Below, one piece after another: positions 1 through 8,831 of a stretch of DNA of 64,000 nucleotides. A program made the position numbers and the translations under genes. This DNA comes from Pseudomonas frederiksbergensis (GTDB lineage Bacteria > Pseudomonadota > Gammaproteobacteria > Pseudomonadales > Pseudomonadaceae): assembly GCF_003732665.1 (NCBI RefSeq), contig NZ_MOBP01000012.1, positions 62,001 to 126,000 on the forward strand, written 5' to 3'. How positions within the stretch are numbered: the stretch's first letter is position 1; every line of letters begins with the position of its first letter. A model generated the notes under the pieces. That model ran no database searches, was not told where the DNA came from, and saw only the letters and a program-made list of their open reading frames with translations.

Positions 1-1
1 G

Positions 2-628
2 ACGTACCGCTCGGAGAAATGCCCGATCAAACGTTCCGGGCCGGACTGGACCACGTATGAAGAGGACGGCTATCTAGTCACCACAGTTCAGCCGCAACAG
101 CAGGGGCAGAGCGACCTGTATGAGGCGAAGATTTCCGTAAATGGTGGTGGCAGATGTCAGTGGCAACTGAGCAATGTGACCTTTGGCGTCACCTACGCCA
201 ACACCTCACACTTCGGAGAGAACGTTAAAGCGGGGCCTGGAGGGGGCGTTATTGTGATGTTCGATCAGCACTTGCCACAACAACGTTCTGCTTTTCAGCC
301 GACGATAAAAATCGACGGTGATGTGATGATCAGGGAGGACTATTACCCCCGATTCAGTGAGCAATTTATTGGCGGACATAAAAAACTCGTTTGGATACTC
401 GGCGAAGGTGAAACTTACTTGTACTACCGTTCCCTAAATGCGCGAAAGGTAATATTCGAACCCCTGCTACACGCCAACTATGTGCTGTATTCGGTAGGAC
501 CGAAGGTGAAGAAAGAGGGTAACTATACCCGCCACACCTACCCTGATGGGAGCGTGACGGCTGATGGGCGTAACCCTAGTTTTAAGAGGCTTCAAGATAT
601 TCGCTTAGCTGCGGAGAACAAGAAATGA
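2..628 (+). CDS. Partial CDS, hypothetical protein next to T6SS genes
   Basis: The reading frame is open from the first bases of the window to a TGA at 626-628, so the start lies outside and at least 208 residues are visible. I do not recognise the family. The protein is rich in Tyr, Gly and alternating hydrophobic residues, as in beta-rich extracytoplasmic proteins, and ends in a basic tail. It sits immediately upstream of tssA, with a tiny frame overlapping its stop. Unrecognised genes at this place in T6SS loci are often immunity or accessory proteins for an effector encoded just upstream; that role is inference only. Confidence 0.6.
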   Translation, partial: TYRSEKCPIKRSGPDWTTYEEDGYLVTTVQPQQQGQSDLYEAKISVNGGGRCQWQLSNVTFGVTYANTSHFGENVKAGPGGGVIVMFDQHLPQQRSAFQPTIKIDGDVMIREDYYPRFSEQFIGGHKKLVWILGEGETYLYYRSLNARKVIFEPLLHANYVLYSVGPKVKKEGNYTRHTYPDGSVTADGRNPSFKRLQDIRLAAENKK

Positions 629-705
629 ATCGTGCTCTATTACAGCAGGCATTCAACAACATAACTCCGATGGAGCCCTATCCGCAGACTGGGGGCTTCG
701 AATGA
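625..705 (+). CDS. 26-residue reading frame linking the preceding gene and tssA
   Basis: An ATG at 625 overlaps the preceding stop (ATGA), and the frame ends in a TGA at 703-705 that overlaps the tssA ATG at 702 (again ATGA). The 26 codons, starting MNRALLQQAF, match nothing I know. It could be the 5' remnant of a second effector or accessory gene fused to tssA by deletion, or a small coupling frame. The double overlap would let ribosomes pass directly to tssA. Confidence 0.35.
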   Translation: MNRALLQQAFNNITPMEPYPQTGGFE

Positions 706-2288
706 GCCTGCGTACCTTGATCGCCCGCTGCCTGGGAACACGTGATGCGTTGTCCGTTGCACGGGAACAGGCCGCCCACTGGCAACCCTGGTTGCAACCC
801 ATCAGCGCCGAGTCTCCCGCCGGGGAAGACCCAGGTTACGACGATGATTTCCAGCGTATGCGCGAAGAGGTCAACAGACTGTCGGGCGCCGATGCCGAGC
901 AGGTTGCCCAACTGGCGCAGAAACTGTTGATGCACCGCTGCAAGGACCTGCGTGTCGCCACTTACTACCTGTGGGCGCGATTGCACAGAGACGGCGAAGT
1001 CGGGCTGGCCGATGGCCTGAGTTTGCTGGCGGCGCTGATCGAGTGCTTCGGCAACGAGGTCCTGCCCATTCGCCCCAACAGCCGCAAGATGGCCCTGGAA
1101 TGGCTGGCCAGCGCCAAGGTGCTGGACACGCTGTCGCTGTACCCGGAGGTGGTCAAGGTCGAGGCCGAGCGTACCGCCGCGGCACTCGCCTGGCTGGAGC
1201 GTGGGTTGGATGCCTGGCCGCCGGATCAGCGCCCGACTTTGGAGCCACTGTATGCCGCGTTGTCCGCGAGGCTGGCGCAGTCCGGCGGTATGGACGCATT
1301 GGTCCCGCAGAACAGCGCCAGCCATGAGGCGACTGCGCATGGCAGTGCATCGCCCGCAACAGCGATCAAATCCGGACGTGATTTGTTGGACAGCGGTCGG
1401 GCCTTGGCCGGGTATCTGCGGGAGCAACCCGAGGGCTGGCTGGCGGCTCACCGCCTGATGAAGAGCTTGCGCTGGGACACGGTGCATCAGGCGCCCCCGC
1501 AGGAGGCTAAAGGCAACACGCGTCTGGCGCCGCCTCGGGCTGACTATCGGGCACAGCTCAAGCGCTTGTACCTGCAGCAGAGCTGGACTGAATTGATCGA
1601 ACAGGTCGAGCGGATCTATGCCGAAGGAGTGAACCATTTCTGGCTGGACCTGCAGTGGTACCTGTATCAGGCCTTGAGCAAACAACCGGCGCCGCAGGAT
1701 CGCTGGGCCGATATCATCAAGCGTGATCTGGGGATGTTTCTTGAACGCCTGCCGGGTCTGGAACTGCTGTGCTGGACCGATGGCAGTCCGTTCGCTGATG
1801 AGACCACCCGCGAATGGATTGCCCAACACGTCAGCGGCAATCAACCCCGGCAATGGTTGCCTGTCCCGTCTGTAGCGGCGGCCAGCGGCGATGGCGACAT
1901 CCTGTCCCTGGAGGGCGAGGCCGTGGCCCAGGCCGACAGCGACGGTGTGGACCACGCGCTGGCCTGGCTGGCCGCACGCCCTGGCGTCGACACCGGGCGC
2001 CAACGCTGGCTGCTGCGCCTGCTAATGGCGCGGGTTGCCGAACAGTACGGCAAGAGTGACCTCGCCATCCATCTGCTGGGGGAGCTGGACGCTACGGCGC
2101 AGCGACAGGCCTTGGCCGAGTGGGAGCCGGCGTTGAATTTCGAGGTCAAGGCGCGGCTGCTCAAACTGTTGCGCTTGAAGGCTCAGCGCAACGATGCCGA
2201 CAAACCCATCCTGGCGCGACGGATGGAAACCTTACTGGCTGCACTGGTGGCCATCGACCCAGTACGCGCCGCAGTGCTGTGCGGCTGA
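702..2288 (+). CDS. tssA: Type VI secretion protein TssA (ImpA_N / VasJ type)
   Basis: At 528 residues this fits the long TssA class. Residues about 30-150 form the ImpA N-terminal domain, with the characteristic segment PISAESPAGEDPGYDDDF followed by a helix-rich stretch. The remainder, to about residue 520, fits the VasJ/EvfE-like C-terminal region with repeated Trp/Leu helices. In the cytoplasm TssA caps the baseplate and primes sheath-tube polymerisation. The ATG at 702 overlaps the preceding 26-codon frame. It begins a compact T6SS run, with 24 bases to tssF. The family assignment is firm; the subclass is less so. Confidence 0.85.
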   Translation: MSLRTLIARCLGTRDALSVAREQAAHWQPWLQPISAESPAGEDPGYDDDFQRMREEVNRLSGADAEQVAQLAQKLLMHRCKDLRVATYYLWARLHRDGEVGLADGLSLLAALIECFGNEVLPIRPNSRKMALEWLASAKVLDTLSLYPEVVKVEAERTAAALAWLERGLDAWPPDQRPTLEPLYAALSARLAQSGGMDALVPQNSASHEATAHGSASPATAIKSGRDLLDSGRALAGYLREQPEGWLAAHRLMKSLRWDTVHQAPPQEAKGNTRLAPPRADYRAQLKRLYLQQSWTELIEQVERIYAEGVNHFWLDLQWYLYQALSKQPAPQDRWADIIKRDLGMFLERLPGLELLCWTDGSPFADETTREWIAQHVSGNQPRQWLPVPSVAAASGDGDILSLEGEAVAQADSDGVDHALAWLAARPGVDTGRQRWLLRLLMARVAEQYGKSDLAIHLLGELDATAQRQALAEWEPALNFEVKARLLKLLRLKAQRNDADKPILARRMETLLAALVAIDPVRAAVLCG

Positions 2289-2312
2289 CCCTCATTCATC
2301 AGGATTCTTTCT

Positions 2313-4082
2313 TTGGACACGGACAATCTGACACTGCGCTACTTCGATGCCGAAATGCGCTATCTGCGCGAGGCCGGCAAGGAGTTCGCGGACGCGTTCC
2401 CGGACCGGGCGGCGCAGCTCAATCTGGATAAACCGGGTGCGCAGGATCCCTACGTGGAGCGCCTGTTCGAGGGCTTCGCGTTCCTGATGGGACGGCTGCG
2501 CGAAAAGCTCGACGATGACTTGCCGGAACTGACCGAAGGGCTGGTCAGCCTGCTATGGCCGCATTACCTGCGCACCATTCCGTCATTGTCGGTCATCGAA
2601 CTGGAGCCCGACCTTGAGCAGATGAAGCGCTGCGAGTTGGTTGCTCAGGGTTTTGAGGTGCTGTCTCAACCCGTCGGGCCGCAGGGCACCCGTTGCCGTT
2701 ACACCACCACTCAGGACCTGACCCTGCGGCCACTGGCGCTGACGTCGGTGGGGCGGGGCCATGAACCGGATGGCCGCTCGCTGCTGCGCCTGCGCTTTAC
2801 CTGTGGCGCATTGACCGATTGGAGCCAGCTCGACCTGAGCCGTTTGCCGCTGTACCTGAATGCCGACGCACCGTTGGCCAGCGCGCTGCATCAGGCGCTG
2901 ACCCTGAACGTGCAAGCGTTGTACGTACGCTGCCCCGGGCAAACCGAACGCCGACCCTTGAGCGGCCATTTTTCCCCCAAGGGGTTTGCCGATGAGGACC
3001 GTTTGTGGCCCAAGGGCGACAGCGCGTTCAGCGGTTATCAGTTGTTGCTGGAGTACTTCACCTTCCGCGAAAAATTCATGTTCGTAACCCTGTGTGGGTT
3101 GGAGCAGTTGGAGATAGCGCCCGGCACCCCTTGGTTCGAACTCGAGGTCGTATTGCGTGAGCCCTGGCCGCCGACCTTCGACCTGAGCCGCGAGCACATC
3201 CGACTGCACGCTGTGCCGGTAATTAATCTGTTCCCGATGGAGGCCGATCCGCTGACCCTGGCGCCGTTGCAAACCGACTACCTGTTGCGTCCCATGCGAT
3301 TGCAGGATGGCCATACGGAAATCTATTCCGTGGACCGGGTGACGGCCTCAAAGAACGCCGAACGTCAGGATTACGTACCGTTCACCAGTTTCCGCCACAA
3401 GGGCGGCATGCTGCGTGACGAGGCGCCTGAGCGTTACTTTCATACGCGCCTGAAGCGGGCCGCCAATGGCTTGCATGACACCTGGCTGATCCTGGGCGGC
3501 GAGGGCTTTGATAAGGACCGTTTGCGCGAGCGCGAAAGCCTGTCGTTGCGCTTGACCGGCACTCACGGTCAGTTGCCGCGCAAGGCGCTGCAAAGCACCT
3601 TGCTCGATACCGTGGTGCAGTCCACCCAGGTCGGTTTGCGCGTGCGCAATCTGTGTGCGCCGACCCCGCCGTGCTACCCGCCGAACCGCGATCGCTTTCA
3701 CTGGCGAGTGCTCAGTCATCTGGGCTCGAACTTCCTGCCGATGCTCGACAACGCTGAGGTGCTGCGCGGCACGTTGGCGTTGTACGACTGGACAGGCAGC
3801 GAACTTAACCGGCGTCGCCTGGCGGCGATCGTCGAGGTCCGTCACCACCTGATCCAGCGTTTCGAGAAAGGCTTTCTGCTGCGCGGGGTGGATATCGAAA
3901 TCACCCTGGATGCCAATGGTTTTTCGGGGGAGGGCGACATCAGCCTGTTCGGCGAAATGCTCAACCGCTTCTTTTCCTTGTACGCCGACATTCATCTGTT
4001 CACCCAGCTCACGCTGATCCTGCAACCTACTGGAAAGTGCCTGCGATGGAACGAGAAACACAGTCAGCGTATTCCCGGTTGA
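2313..4082 (+). CDS. tssF: Type VI secretion baseplate subunit TssF
   Basis: The protein has 589 residues, the usual TssF length, and opens with the family pattern in which an N-terminal RYFDAEMRYLREAGKEFA segment is followed by a DPYVERLFEGFAFL helix. TssF forms the T6SS baseplate wedge with TssG, TssE and TssK. The start is a TTG at 2313, preceded by AGGA about eight bases upstream; no ATG gives the conserved N-terminus. Its 3' end overlaps tssG by 37 bases, which suggests translational coupling. Confidence 0.92.
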   Translation: MDTDNLTLRYFDAEMRYLREAGKEFADAFPDRAAQLNLDKPGAQDPYVERLFEGFAFLMGRLREKLDDDLPELTEGLVSLLWPHYLRTIPSLSVIELEPDLEQMKRCELVAQGFEVLSQPVGPQGTRCRYTTTQDLTLRPLALTSVGRGHEPDGRSLLRLRFTCGALTDWSQLDLSRLPLYLNADAPLASALHQALTLNVQALYVRCPGQTERRPLSGHFSPKGFADEDRLWPKGDSAFSGYQLLLEYFTFREKFMFVTLCGLEQLEIAPGTPWFELEVVLREPWPPTFDLSREHIRLHAVPVINLFPMEADPLTLAPLQTDYLLRPMRLQDGHTEIYSVDRVTASKNAERQDYVPFTSFRHKGGMLRDEAPERYFHTRLKRAANGLHDTWLILGGEGFDKDRLRERESLSLRLTGTHGQLPRKALQSTLLDTVVQSTQVGLRVRNLCAPTPPCYPPNRDRFHWRVLSHLGSNFLPMLDNAEVLRGTLALYDWTGSELNRRRLAAIVEVRHHLIQRFEKGFLLRGVDIEITLDANGFSGEGDISLFGEMLNRFFSLYADIHLFTQLTLILQPTGKCLRWNEKHSQRIPG

Positions 4083-5143
4083 AAGCTGCCGGTTTGCTCG
4101 ACGCTCTGCGGGAGCAGGTCGCCGAGGCTAATCTGTACCGCTTTTGTCAGTTGCTGGAGCAGGCCTTGCCCGATCACCCACCCTTGGGCAGCACCGCTCA
4201 CCCGGCCGATGACGCAGTGCGCTTTCGGCCCGATCCGGGCATGGGGTTTCCAGCGGGCGAGTTGAAGGCCATTGAAACCGATGAGGAGCATCCGGAGCGT
4301 CCGGCGACGGTGCGCACCCGTTTGCTCGGCTTGTACGGGGTCGACTCGCCCATGCCCACTGTCTTTCTGGATGACATTGCCCAGCGTCGTGAAGGGCATG
4401 AAGCGCTGGAAGCGTTTCTGGATATTTTCAATCACCGGATCTTCACCCAGTTCTATCGGATCTGGCGCAAGTATTCCTACCCGGCGACGTTCGAAGCGGG
4501 CGGCACCGATGCCACTTCACAATGCCTGCTAGGTCTGATCGGCCTGGGCATTCCCGGCACCGCCCGGCACATCGACACGCCGGTTTCGCGTTTTCTCGCT
4601 TTGCTCGGTGTGATGCGCCTGCCCACGCGCAATGCTGAAGGCGTCGTCGCGCTGGTCAAGTTGTTGGCCCCCAACACCCTGGCCCAGGTGACCCCGCATT
4701 GGCCGCAGGCTATTGCGCTGACTGCGCCGGCCAGACTTTGCGCCCGGCGCCCGGTGAGTTTGTACCAAGGCACACCGCTGGGACCGGTCGGCCGAGACGT
4801 CAACAGCCAGCTGAGCCTGGCGCTGTTTACCGAAGACGCGCTGGAAGCCAGTGGCTGGTTGCCCGGTGGCGCGTTGCACAGCGATCTGTTGGTGCTGCTG
4901 CGTGTGTACCTGGGGTGGCGGTGCACCGCGAAACTGCAGTTGTCACTGCCGGTACACAGCCTGCCTGCGCCGGTGCTGGGCCAGGCGCCCATTCGACTTG
5001 GCATGACCGGTGTTCTGGGCTTGGGGTGCGATGCCTGGCAGGCGGCGGAACACGACACCGTCACGATCAACCTGGGCCGCTACCAAGGTCTTTCGATTAA
5101 TCCCCGGAACAGGGAGACACAGCATGTCGCGTACCGTTTTTAG
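4046..5143 (+). CDS. tssG: Type VI secretion baseplate subunit TssG
   Basis: This 365-residue protein belongs to the TssG (DUF1305) family. It has the conserved FCQLLEQALPDHPPLG start, an FRPDPGMGFPAGEL segment and the LLGLYGVDSPMP motif, then FNHRIFTQFYRIWRKY. TssG pairs with TssF in the baseplate wedge. The ATG at 4046 is chosen because GGAAAG lies eight bases upstream; an in-frame GTG at 4037 falls inside that site. The gene overlaps tssF by 37 bases and tssJ by 20 bases. Confidence 0.92.
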   Translation: MERETQSAYSRLKAAGLLDALREQVAEANLYRFCQLLEQALPDHPPLGSTAHPADDAVRFRPDPGMGFPAGELKAIETDEEHPERPATVRTRLLGLYGVDSPMPTVFLDDIAQRREGHEALEAFLDIFNHRIFTQFYRIWRKYSYPATFEAGGTDATSQCLLGLIGLGIPGTARHIDTPVSRFLALLGVMRLPTRNAEGVVALVKLLAPNTLAQVTPHWPQAIALTAPARLCARRPVSLYQGTPLGPVGRDVNSQLSLALFTEDALEASGWLPGGALHSDLLVLLRVYLGWRCTAKLQLSLPVHSLPAPVLGQAPIRLGMTGVLGLGCDAWQAAEHDTVTINLGRYQGLSINPRNRETQHVAYRF

Positions 5144-5660
5144 TCTTTTGATGCTGGCGGCGTTTGCGCTACCACTCGGTGGTTGTGGGCTGGCCCAGAC
5201 CGTCGCGGATGGCACGGCATCCACCGCCAAGGCGATCTTCTACAAGCAGGTGAAAACCCTGCACCTGGATTTCAGTGCGCGCACGGCGCTGAACACTGAC
5301 GCCACGGACATGAGCGCATTGTCGGTGCCGACCCTGGTGCGGGTGTACCAATTGCGCGACCACAAAGCGGTGGAGCAGGCGACCTATGAGGGTGTGTTGG
5401 GGCATGACGATCAACTGCTGGCCAGCGTGTTGCTGGACAAGCGGTCGGTCGTGGTGAAACCCGAGGAGGGCGCGCAGTTGAACGTGCCGATGCACAAGGA
5501 TGCGCGGTTTGTCACAGTGGTGGCACTGTTCCGCAGCCCCGATACCCGGATGAACACCTGGCGCCTGACGCTGACGCGCGATGATCTGGATCCGGATCGG
5601 GCGAGGGTGATCGAACTGGGGGATAACCGCCTGACCCTGCGGCCCTTGGCGAAGGAGTGA
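5124..5660 (+). CDS. tssJ: Type VI secretion lipoprotein TssJ
   Basis: The 178-residue product starts with a short basic N-terminus, a hydrophobic core and the lipobox LGGC, with the lipidated Cys at residue 21. TssJ is the outer-membrane lipoprotein that binds the periplasmic part of TssM in the membrane complex. The mature part fits the TssJ beta-sandwich, with LHLDFSARTALN and VRVYQLRD segments. The frame is open further upstream, but ATG 5124 has AGGGAGA seven bases before it and gives the signal peptide. It overlaps the end of tssG. Confidence 0.9.
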   Translation: MSRTVFSLLMLAAFALPLGGCGLAQTVADGTASTAKAIFYKQVKTLHLDFSARTALNTDATDMSALSVPTLVRVYQLRDHKAVEQATYEGVLGHDDQLLASVLLDKRSVVVKPEEGAQLNVPMHKDARFVTVVALFRSPDTRMNTWRLTLTRDDLDPDRARVIELGDNRLTLRPLAKE

Positions 5661-5663
5661 ACC

Positions 5664-6104
5664 ATGACCGAGTACAACCCTTCGCTATACGAAATGCTGC
5701 TGCAAAATTTCTCGGGTGAACTGGACCTGCATCGCGTCAGCGAGGAGGACCAGCACATCCTGTCCGTGCTGGACAATCTGCAGCGCATCCTCAACAGCCG
5801 CGCTGGAGCGATCAGCCATCTGCCGGATTATGGGCTGCCGGACATGAGCGTGATCCTGCAAGGGTTACCCGCCACAGCCCATGGATTGATCGGCACCATG
5901 AACAACACTTTGCTCAAGTACGAACCGCGTCTGGCGGCAGTCGCCATCGAACTGCTGCCCCAGGTACTGCCGGGGCATCTGGAATACGCCCTGGACATGC
6001 AGTTGAAGGATGGGCAGCGGATGAGCTTCGGCACCACCCTGGCGCCCGAGGGCAAGGTGTTGGTGCGCCACTTGAAACGACAGCACTACCTGTCGAAGCC
6101 TTGA
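5664..6104 (+). CDS. tssE: Type VI secretion baseplate protein TssE (gp25-like)
   Basis: The protein has 146 residues with the gp25/TssE fold: an N-terminal helix, the segment ILNSRAGAISHLPDYGLPDM containing the conserved SR..(x)..LPDYGLPD pattern, and a terminal beta-hairpin. TssE links the baseplate to the contractile sheath in the cytoplasm. It begins three bases after tssJ with GAAGGAG just upstream. The order A-F-G-J-E differs from the common E-F-G run but keeps baseplate genes together. Confidence 0.9.
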   Translation: MTEYNPSLYEMLLQNFSGELDLHRVSEEDQHILSVLDNLQRILNSRAGAISHLPDYGLPDMSVILQGLPATAHGLIGTMNNTLLKYEPRLAAVAIELLPQVLPGHLEYALDMQLKDGQRMSFGTTLAPEGKVLVRHLKRQHYLSKP

Positions 6105-6127
6105 ACCGATAACGGAAGGGAAGCTGG

Positions 6128-7237
6128 ATGACGGCGTTGTTTGAAATGCGTATTCGAGTCGGCGGCGATCCGCGCGGCTACGGCGAGTTTACGGCTTTGC
6201 GCGATGAGTTGGCCAAACTCAGCCACCCCGCTTGCCCTGATGTGGACTGGGGCAGGGTGGAGCAGTTGTGTCTGGCGCTGTTCCAGCAAAACGGAGCGGA
6301 CCTGCAAACGGCCTGTTTTTTCACCTTGGCGCGTGGTCAGCGTTTCGGACTGGAAGGCATCACCCAAGGCGTGGTGTTGCTTGAGTCTCTGGGTCGGGAG
6401 TGGTCTCGGTTGTGGCCACTGATGGAGTCGGTGCGCCTGGATCTGGTGGAATGGTTGTTTGATCAACTGCAACTGCTGCTGCGCGGTCTGGTGATGACGG
6501 CAAACAGTGGTCCTGAGCTAGTTCAACTGGATACCCAGTTGGCGCGTTTGCAGGCGTGTTTGCTTCTTCAACTGCCCAGTCCGCTGCTGGCGTTGCAGGC
6601 GCTGCGCTATCAGGTCGGTGGTTTGATCCAGCGCCTGGAGCAGAGTTATTCATCGGGCGGAAGGGGGCTGGTGGCCTTCGGGGTTGCGGCGGTAGCACCG
6701 GTCGTGATTCTGCCGCCTCCTGAAGTGGAATCGCGCAGGCCTCGTATGGTCATGTCGTTGTTCGCCGGGGCGTTTCTCGTTGCCCTGGTCATAGGTGTCT
6801 GGCAGACATGGCTGTCAGGTCCAGACCATGAAACCCTCATGCCCGAGTCTATGAGATTGGACAGCCTGTCCCTGTTCGATTCCGGCAGCGCAACGTTGAA
6901 GCCTGGCTCGACCAAGGTGCTGGTCAATGCGTTGGTCGGCATCAAAGCCCTGCCGGGATGGTTGATCGTAATCGCCGGGCATACCGATGCATCGGGAGTT
7001 GTCGAACAGAACCTGGCCCTGTCCCACGCCCGTGCCTCAGCCGTGCGGGACTGGATGCAGAGCATGGGCGACATTGCCGACAGTTGCTTTGCGGTGCAGG
7101 GCTTCGGGGCCAATCAGCCGATTGCCAGTAATGAGACCGAGGCTGGGCGCTCGGCCAACCGGCGTGTGGATATTCGTTTGGTGCCGCAGGTTGGGGCTTG
7201 TGAGTCGGCTGCTTTGGTGGGGGACCGCCAAACTTGA
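6128..7237 (+). CDS. ImpA_N-domain / transmembrane / OmpA-domain fusion, T6SS-associated
   Basis: The first 170 or so residues resemble the ImpA N-terminal domain seen in TssA and VasL (segments DVDWGRVEQLCLALF and RGQRFGLEGITQGVVLL). A proline-rich linker and one membrane span at about 207-228 follow. Residues 245-355 form an OmpA-type peptidoglycan-binding domain with GHTD, SHARASAVRDWM and a terminal NRRVDIRL segment. The layout predicts a cytoplasmic TssA-like part and a periplasmic wall anchor, comparable to the anchor usually carried on TssL or TagL. It follows tssE by 23 bases with a GGAAGGGAAG site. It ends the visible T6SS run; tssB, C, H, I, K, L and M are not in the window. Confidence 0.75.
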   Translation: MTALFEMRIRVGGDPRGYGEFTALRDELAKLSHPACPDVDWGRVEQLCLALFQQNGADLQTACFFTLARGQRFGLEGITQGVVLLESLGREWSRLWPLMESVRLDLVEWLFDQLQLLLRGLVMTANSGPELVQLDTQLARLQACLLLQLPSPLLALQALRYQVGGLIQRLEQSYSSGGRGLVAFGVAAVAPVVILPPPEVESRRPRMVMSLFAGAFLVALVIGVWQTWLSGPDHETLMPESMRLDSLSLFDSGSATLKPGSTKVLVNALVGIKALPGWLIVIAGHTDASGVVEQNLALSHARASAVRDWMQSMGDIADSCFAVQGFGANQPIASNETEAGRSANRRVDIRLVPQVGACESAALVGDRQT

Positions 7238-7299
7238 TGAGTGGGCAATGCTGAACACCGTGATAACACTGTCGGCGCGCAGCGCTGACGGTTGTTAGC

Positions 7300-7313
7300 T
7301 GAGCAATTGCTCA
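7300..7313. other. Perfect 14-bp palindrome downstream of the T6SS run
   Basis: TGAGCAATTGCTCA is a perfect palindrome about 60 bases after the last T6SS gene. TTGTT and AACAA flank it as imperfect further arms. There is no T-run, so it is not a typical intrinsic terminator. It could be a protein-binding site or part of a transcript-end hairpin. Confidence 0.35.
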
Positions 7314-7384
7314 CAACAAGTTCTGCGGATCATCACGAGGGCCTGGGAGCCGCTAGCGCCGCGTCTACTTTGCTGGGTGGCCAA

Positions 7385-8690
7385 AATACAGACCTCTTCA
7401 GGCCGACAGCGCCTTCATTAAACCGCTGGTACCGAGAATTTTCATGACTCGCTTCAAGTTATAGGCGAGCACGTTCAAGCTCATCTCGGCGCTTACCCCG
7501 TTGAGCTTTCGCGTCAAGAAGTGCGTTGCCCCCATCCATTGTTTGAGCGTCCCGAAGGGATGCTCGACCGTACGCTTGCGGACTCGCATCATCTTCGGCG
7601 CGTTGCTCAGCCTGTTCTGCATTTCCTCCAGTACGGCTTCATGCTCCCAGCGTCGAACCCGCCGTTCCGTACTCGGTGTGCACTGCGGTTTCATTGCGCA
7701 GCCTCTACATTTCGAATTCCAGTAACGGTGTAGCTTCATGCCTTTTTCAACGTACGAATAGTGCCAGATCAACGCCTCTCCAGCCGGGCAAATGTATTCG
7801 TTTTTTGCCGCGTCATAGAGGAAGGCATCGTTATTGAAACGCCCGTCAGCCTTGGCTCCTGAGGTCATCGGCTTGGACACATAGGCGGTGATGCCTGCAT
7901 CGTGGCAAGCCAGGATTTGTTCGCTTTTGAAGTAACCTCGGTCAGCCACCACCGACAACGTATCTGACGCCATCGCCGCGCGGGCCTGCTTGGCCATCGA
8001 GCTGAGTTGATCGCGGTCAGAGCCGACGTTGGTCACCTCGTGCGCAACGATCAAGTGGTGCTGAGCATCGACCGCTGTCTGCACGTTGTAACCGACGATT
8101 CCCGTGCCGCGCGTCATCATGGAGCGGCTGTCTGGATCGGTCAGTGAGACCTGTTTATCGGGGGATTCATTGAGCTGGATTTCGATCGCCTGAAGCTCTT
8201 TCATTTGAGTTTTGAGCTTGGCGATTTTCTCTTCCAGCCGCACGGCACTGGGCTCGGAAGTTGTTGGTTCTTGCCGATCGGCAGCATCGAGTGCCGTTAG
8301 GTAACGGTTGATGCTCGATTCAATTTCTTCCATTCGCCGCTTCAGTTTGGCGCTGGTGAAATTGCGGTCGCGGTTGTTGACTGCTTTGAATTTACTGCCA
8401 TCAATGGCGACCAGATGTTCTCCGAACAGTCCCAGCTGCTGGCACAGCACAACGAACTGGCGACAGACGCCTCGGATGGGCTTGCTGTTGTCTTTTCGGA
8501 AGCTGGCGATGGTCTTGAAGTCGCGCACCGGATTGGTATCGCTGACGTAGTCGTCGAGGCTCTCGGGAAGTAAGGTGCCTTGGCCTCGATGTTCACCTTG
8601 GATAAAGCGCTTCATGGGCGATCCCTGCGATGAAATCCTCAGAAATCATAGCAAGGGTTTGCGAAGGCGTTTTTACACACTCTGGGCCGT
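7385..8690 (-). mobile_element. Insertion sequence copy, IS1182 type (ends approximate)
   Basis: The transposase gene, with short flanks on each side, separates the T6SS run from the catabolic region. The limits given are only estimates because no matching terminal inverted repeats or target duplication were found in 7240-7397 or 8616-8720. The copy is likely an old or defective insertion. Confidence 0.4.
7398..8615 (-). CDS. IS1182-family transposase, probably internally deleted
   Basis: The 405-residue product has the IS1182-type DDE layout: first Asp in LVAIDGSKFKAVNN, second in VVADRGYFKSEQI, and Glu in RTVEHPFGTLKQWMGATHFL. A Cys-rich segment (CRGCAMKPQC) lies between the last two. From memory of family members, about 70 residues of the N-terminal DUF772-like region, normally between NPVR and DFKTIA, are missing: residue R31 runs straight into DFKTIASFRKDN. 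The catalytic core is otherwise intact. I could not identify terminal inverted repeats, so the element boundaries are unknown. Confidence 0.85.
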   Translation of the reverse strand: MKRFIQGEHRGQGTLLPESLDDYVSDTNPVRDFKTIASFRKDNSKPIRGVCRQFVVLCQQLGLFGEHLVAIDGSKFKAVNNRDRNFTSAKLKRRMEEIESSINRYLTALDAADRQEPTTSEPSAVRLEEKIAKLKTQMKELQAIEIQLNESPDKQVSLTDPDSRSMMTRGTGIVGYNVQTAVDAQHHLIVAHEVTNVGSDRDQLSSMAKQARAAMASDTLSVVADRGYFKSEQILACHDAGITAYVSKPMTSGAKADGRFNNDAFLYDAAKNEYICPAGEALIWHYSYVEKGMKLHRYWNSKCRGCAMKPQCTPSTERRVRRWEHEAVLEEMQNRLSNAPKMMRVRKRTVEHPFGTLKQWMGATHFLTRKLNGVSAEMSLNVLAYNLKRVMKILGTSGLMKALSA

Positions 8691-8831
8691 TTTCTGCCTG
8701 TCACAAAGGACTTAAAACGACTGTGAATTTAACCGGTCGACGCAACAGATTGGCTAAATCGTTCAGCGGCATGTCGCATGTCTTTTTCAGGGGCCGATTG
8801 TTCGGATGACGTGCCTCGCCTTGTCGTTGGA

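Noticed and set aside
678-2003. Minus-strand open frame opposite tssA
   Set aside because: Composition is typical of an antisense shadow, and tssA on the other strand is clear.
7240-8720. Terminal inverted repeats of the insertion sequence
   Set aside because: Comparison of both flanks by eye gave no convincing matching ends, so exact element boundaries are not claimed.
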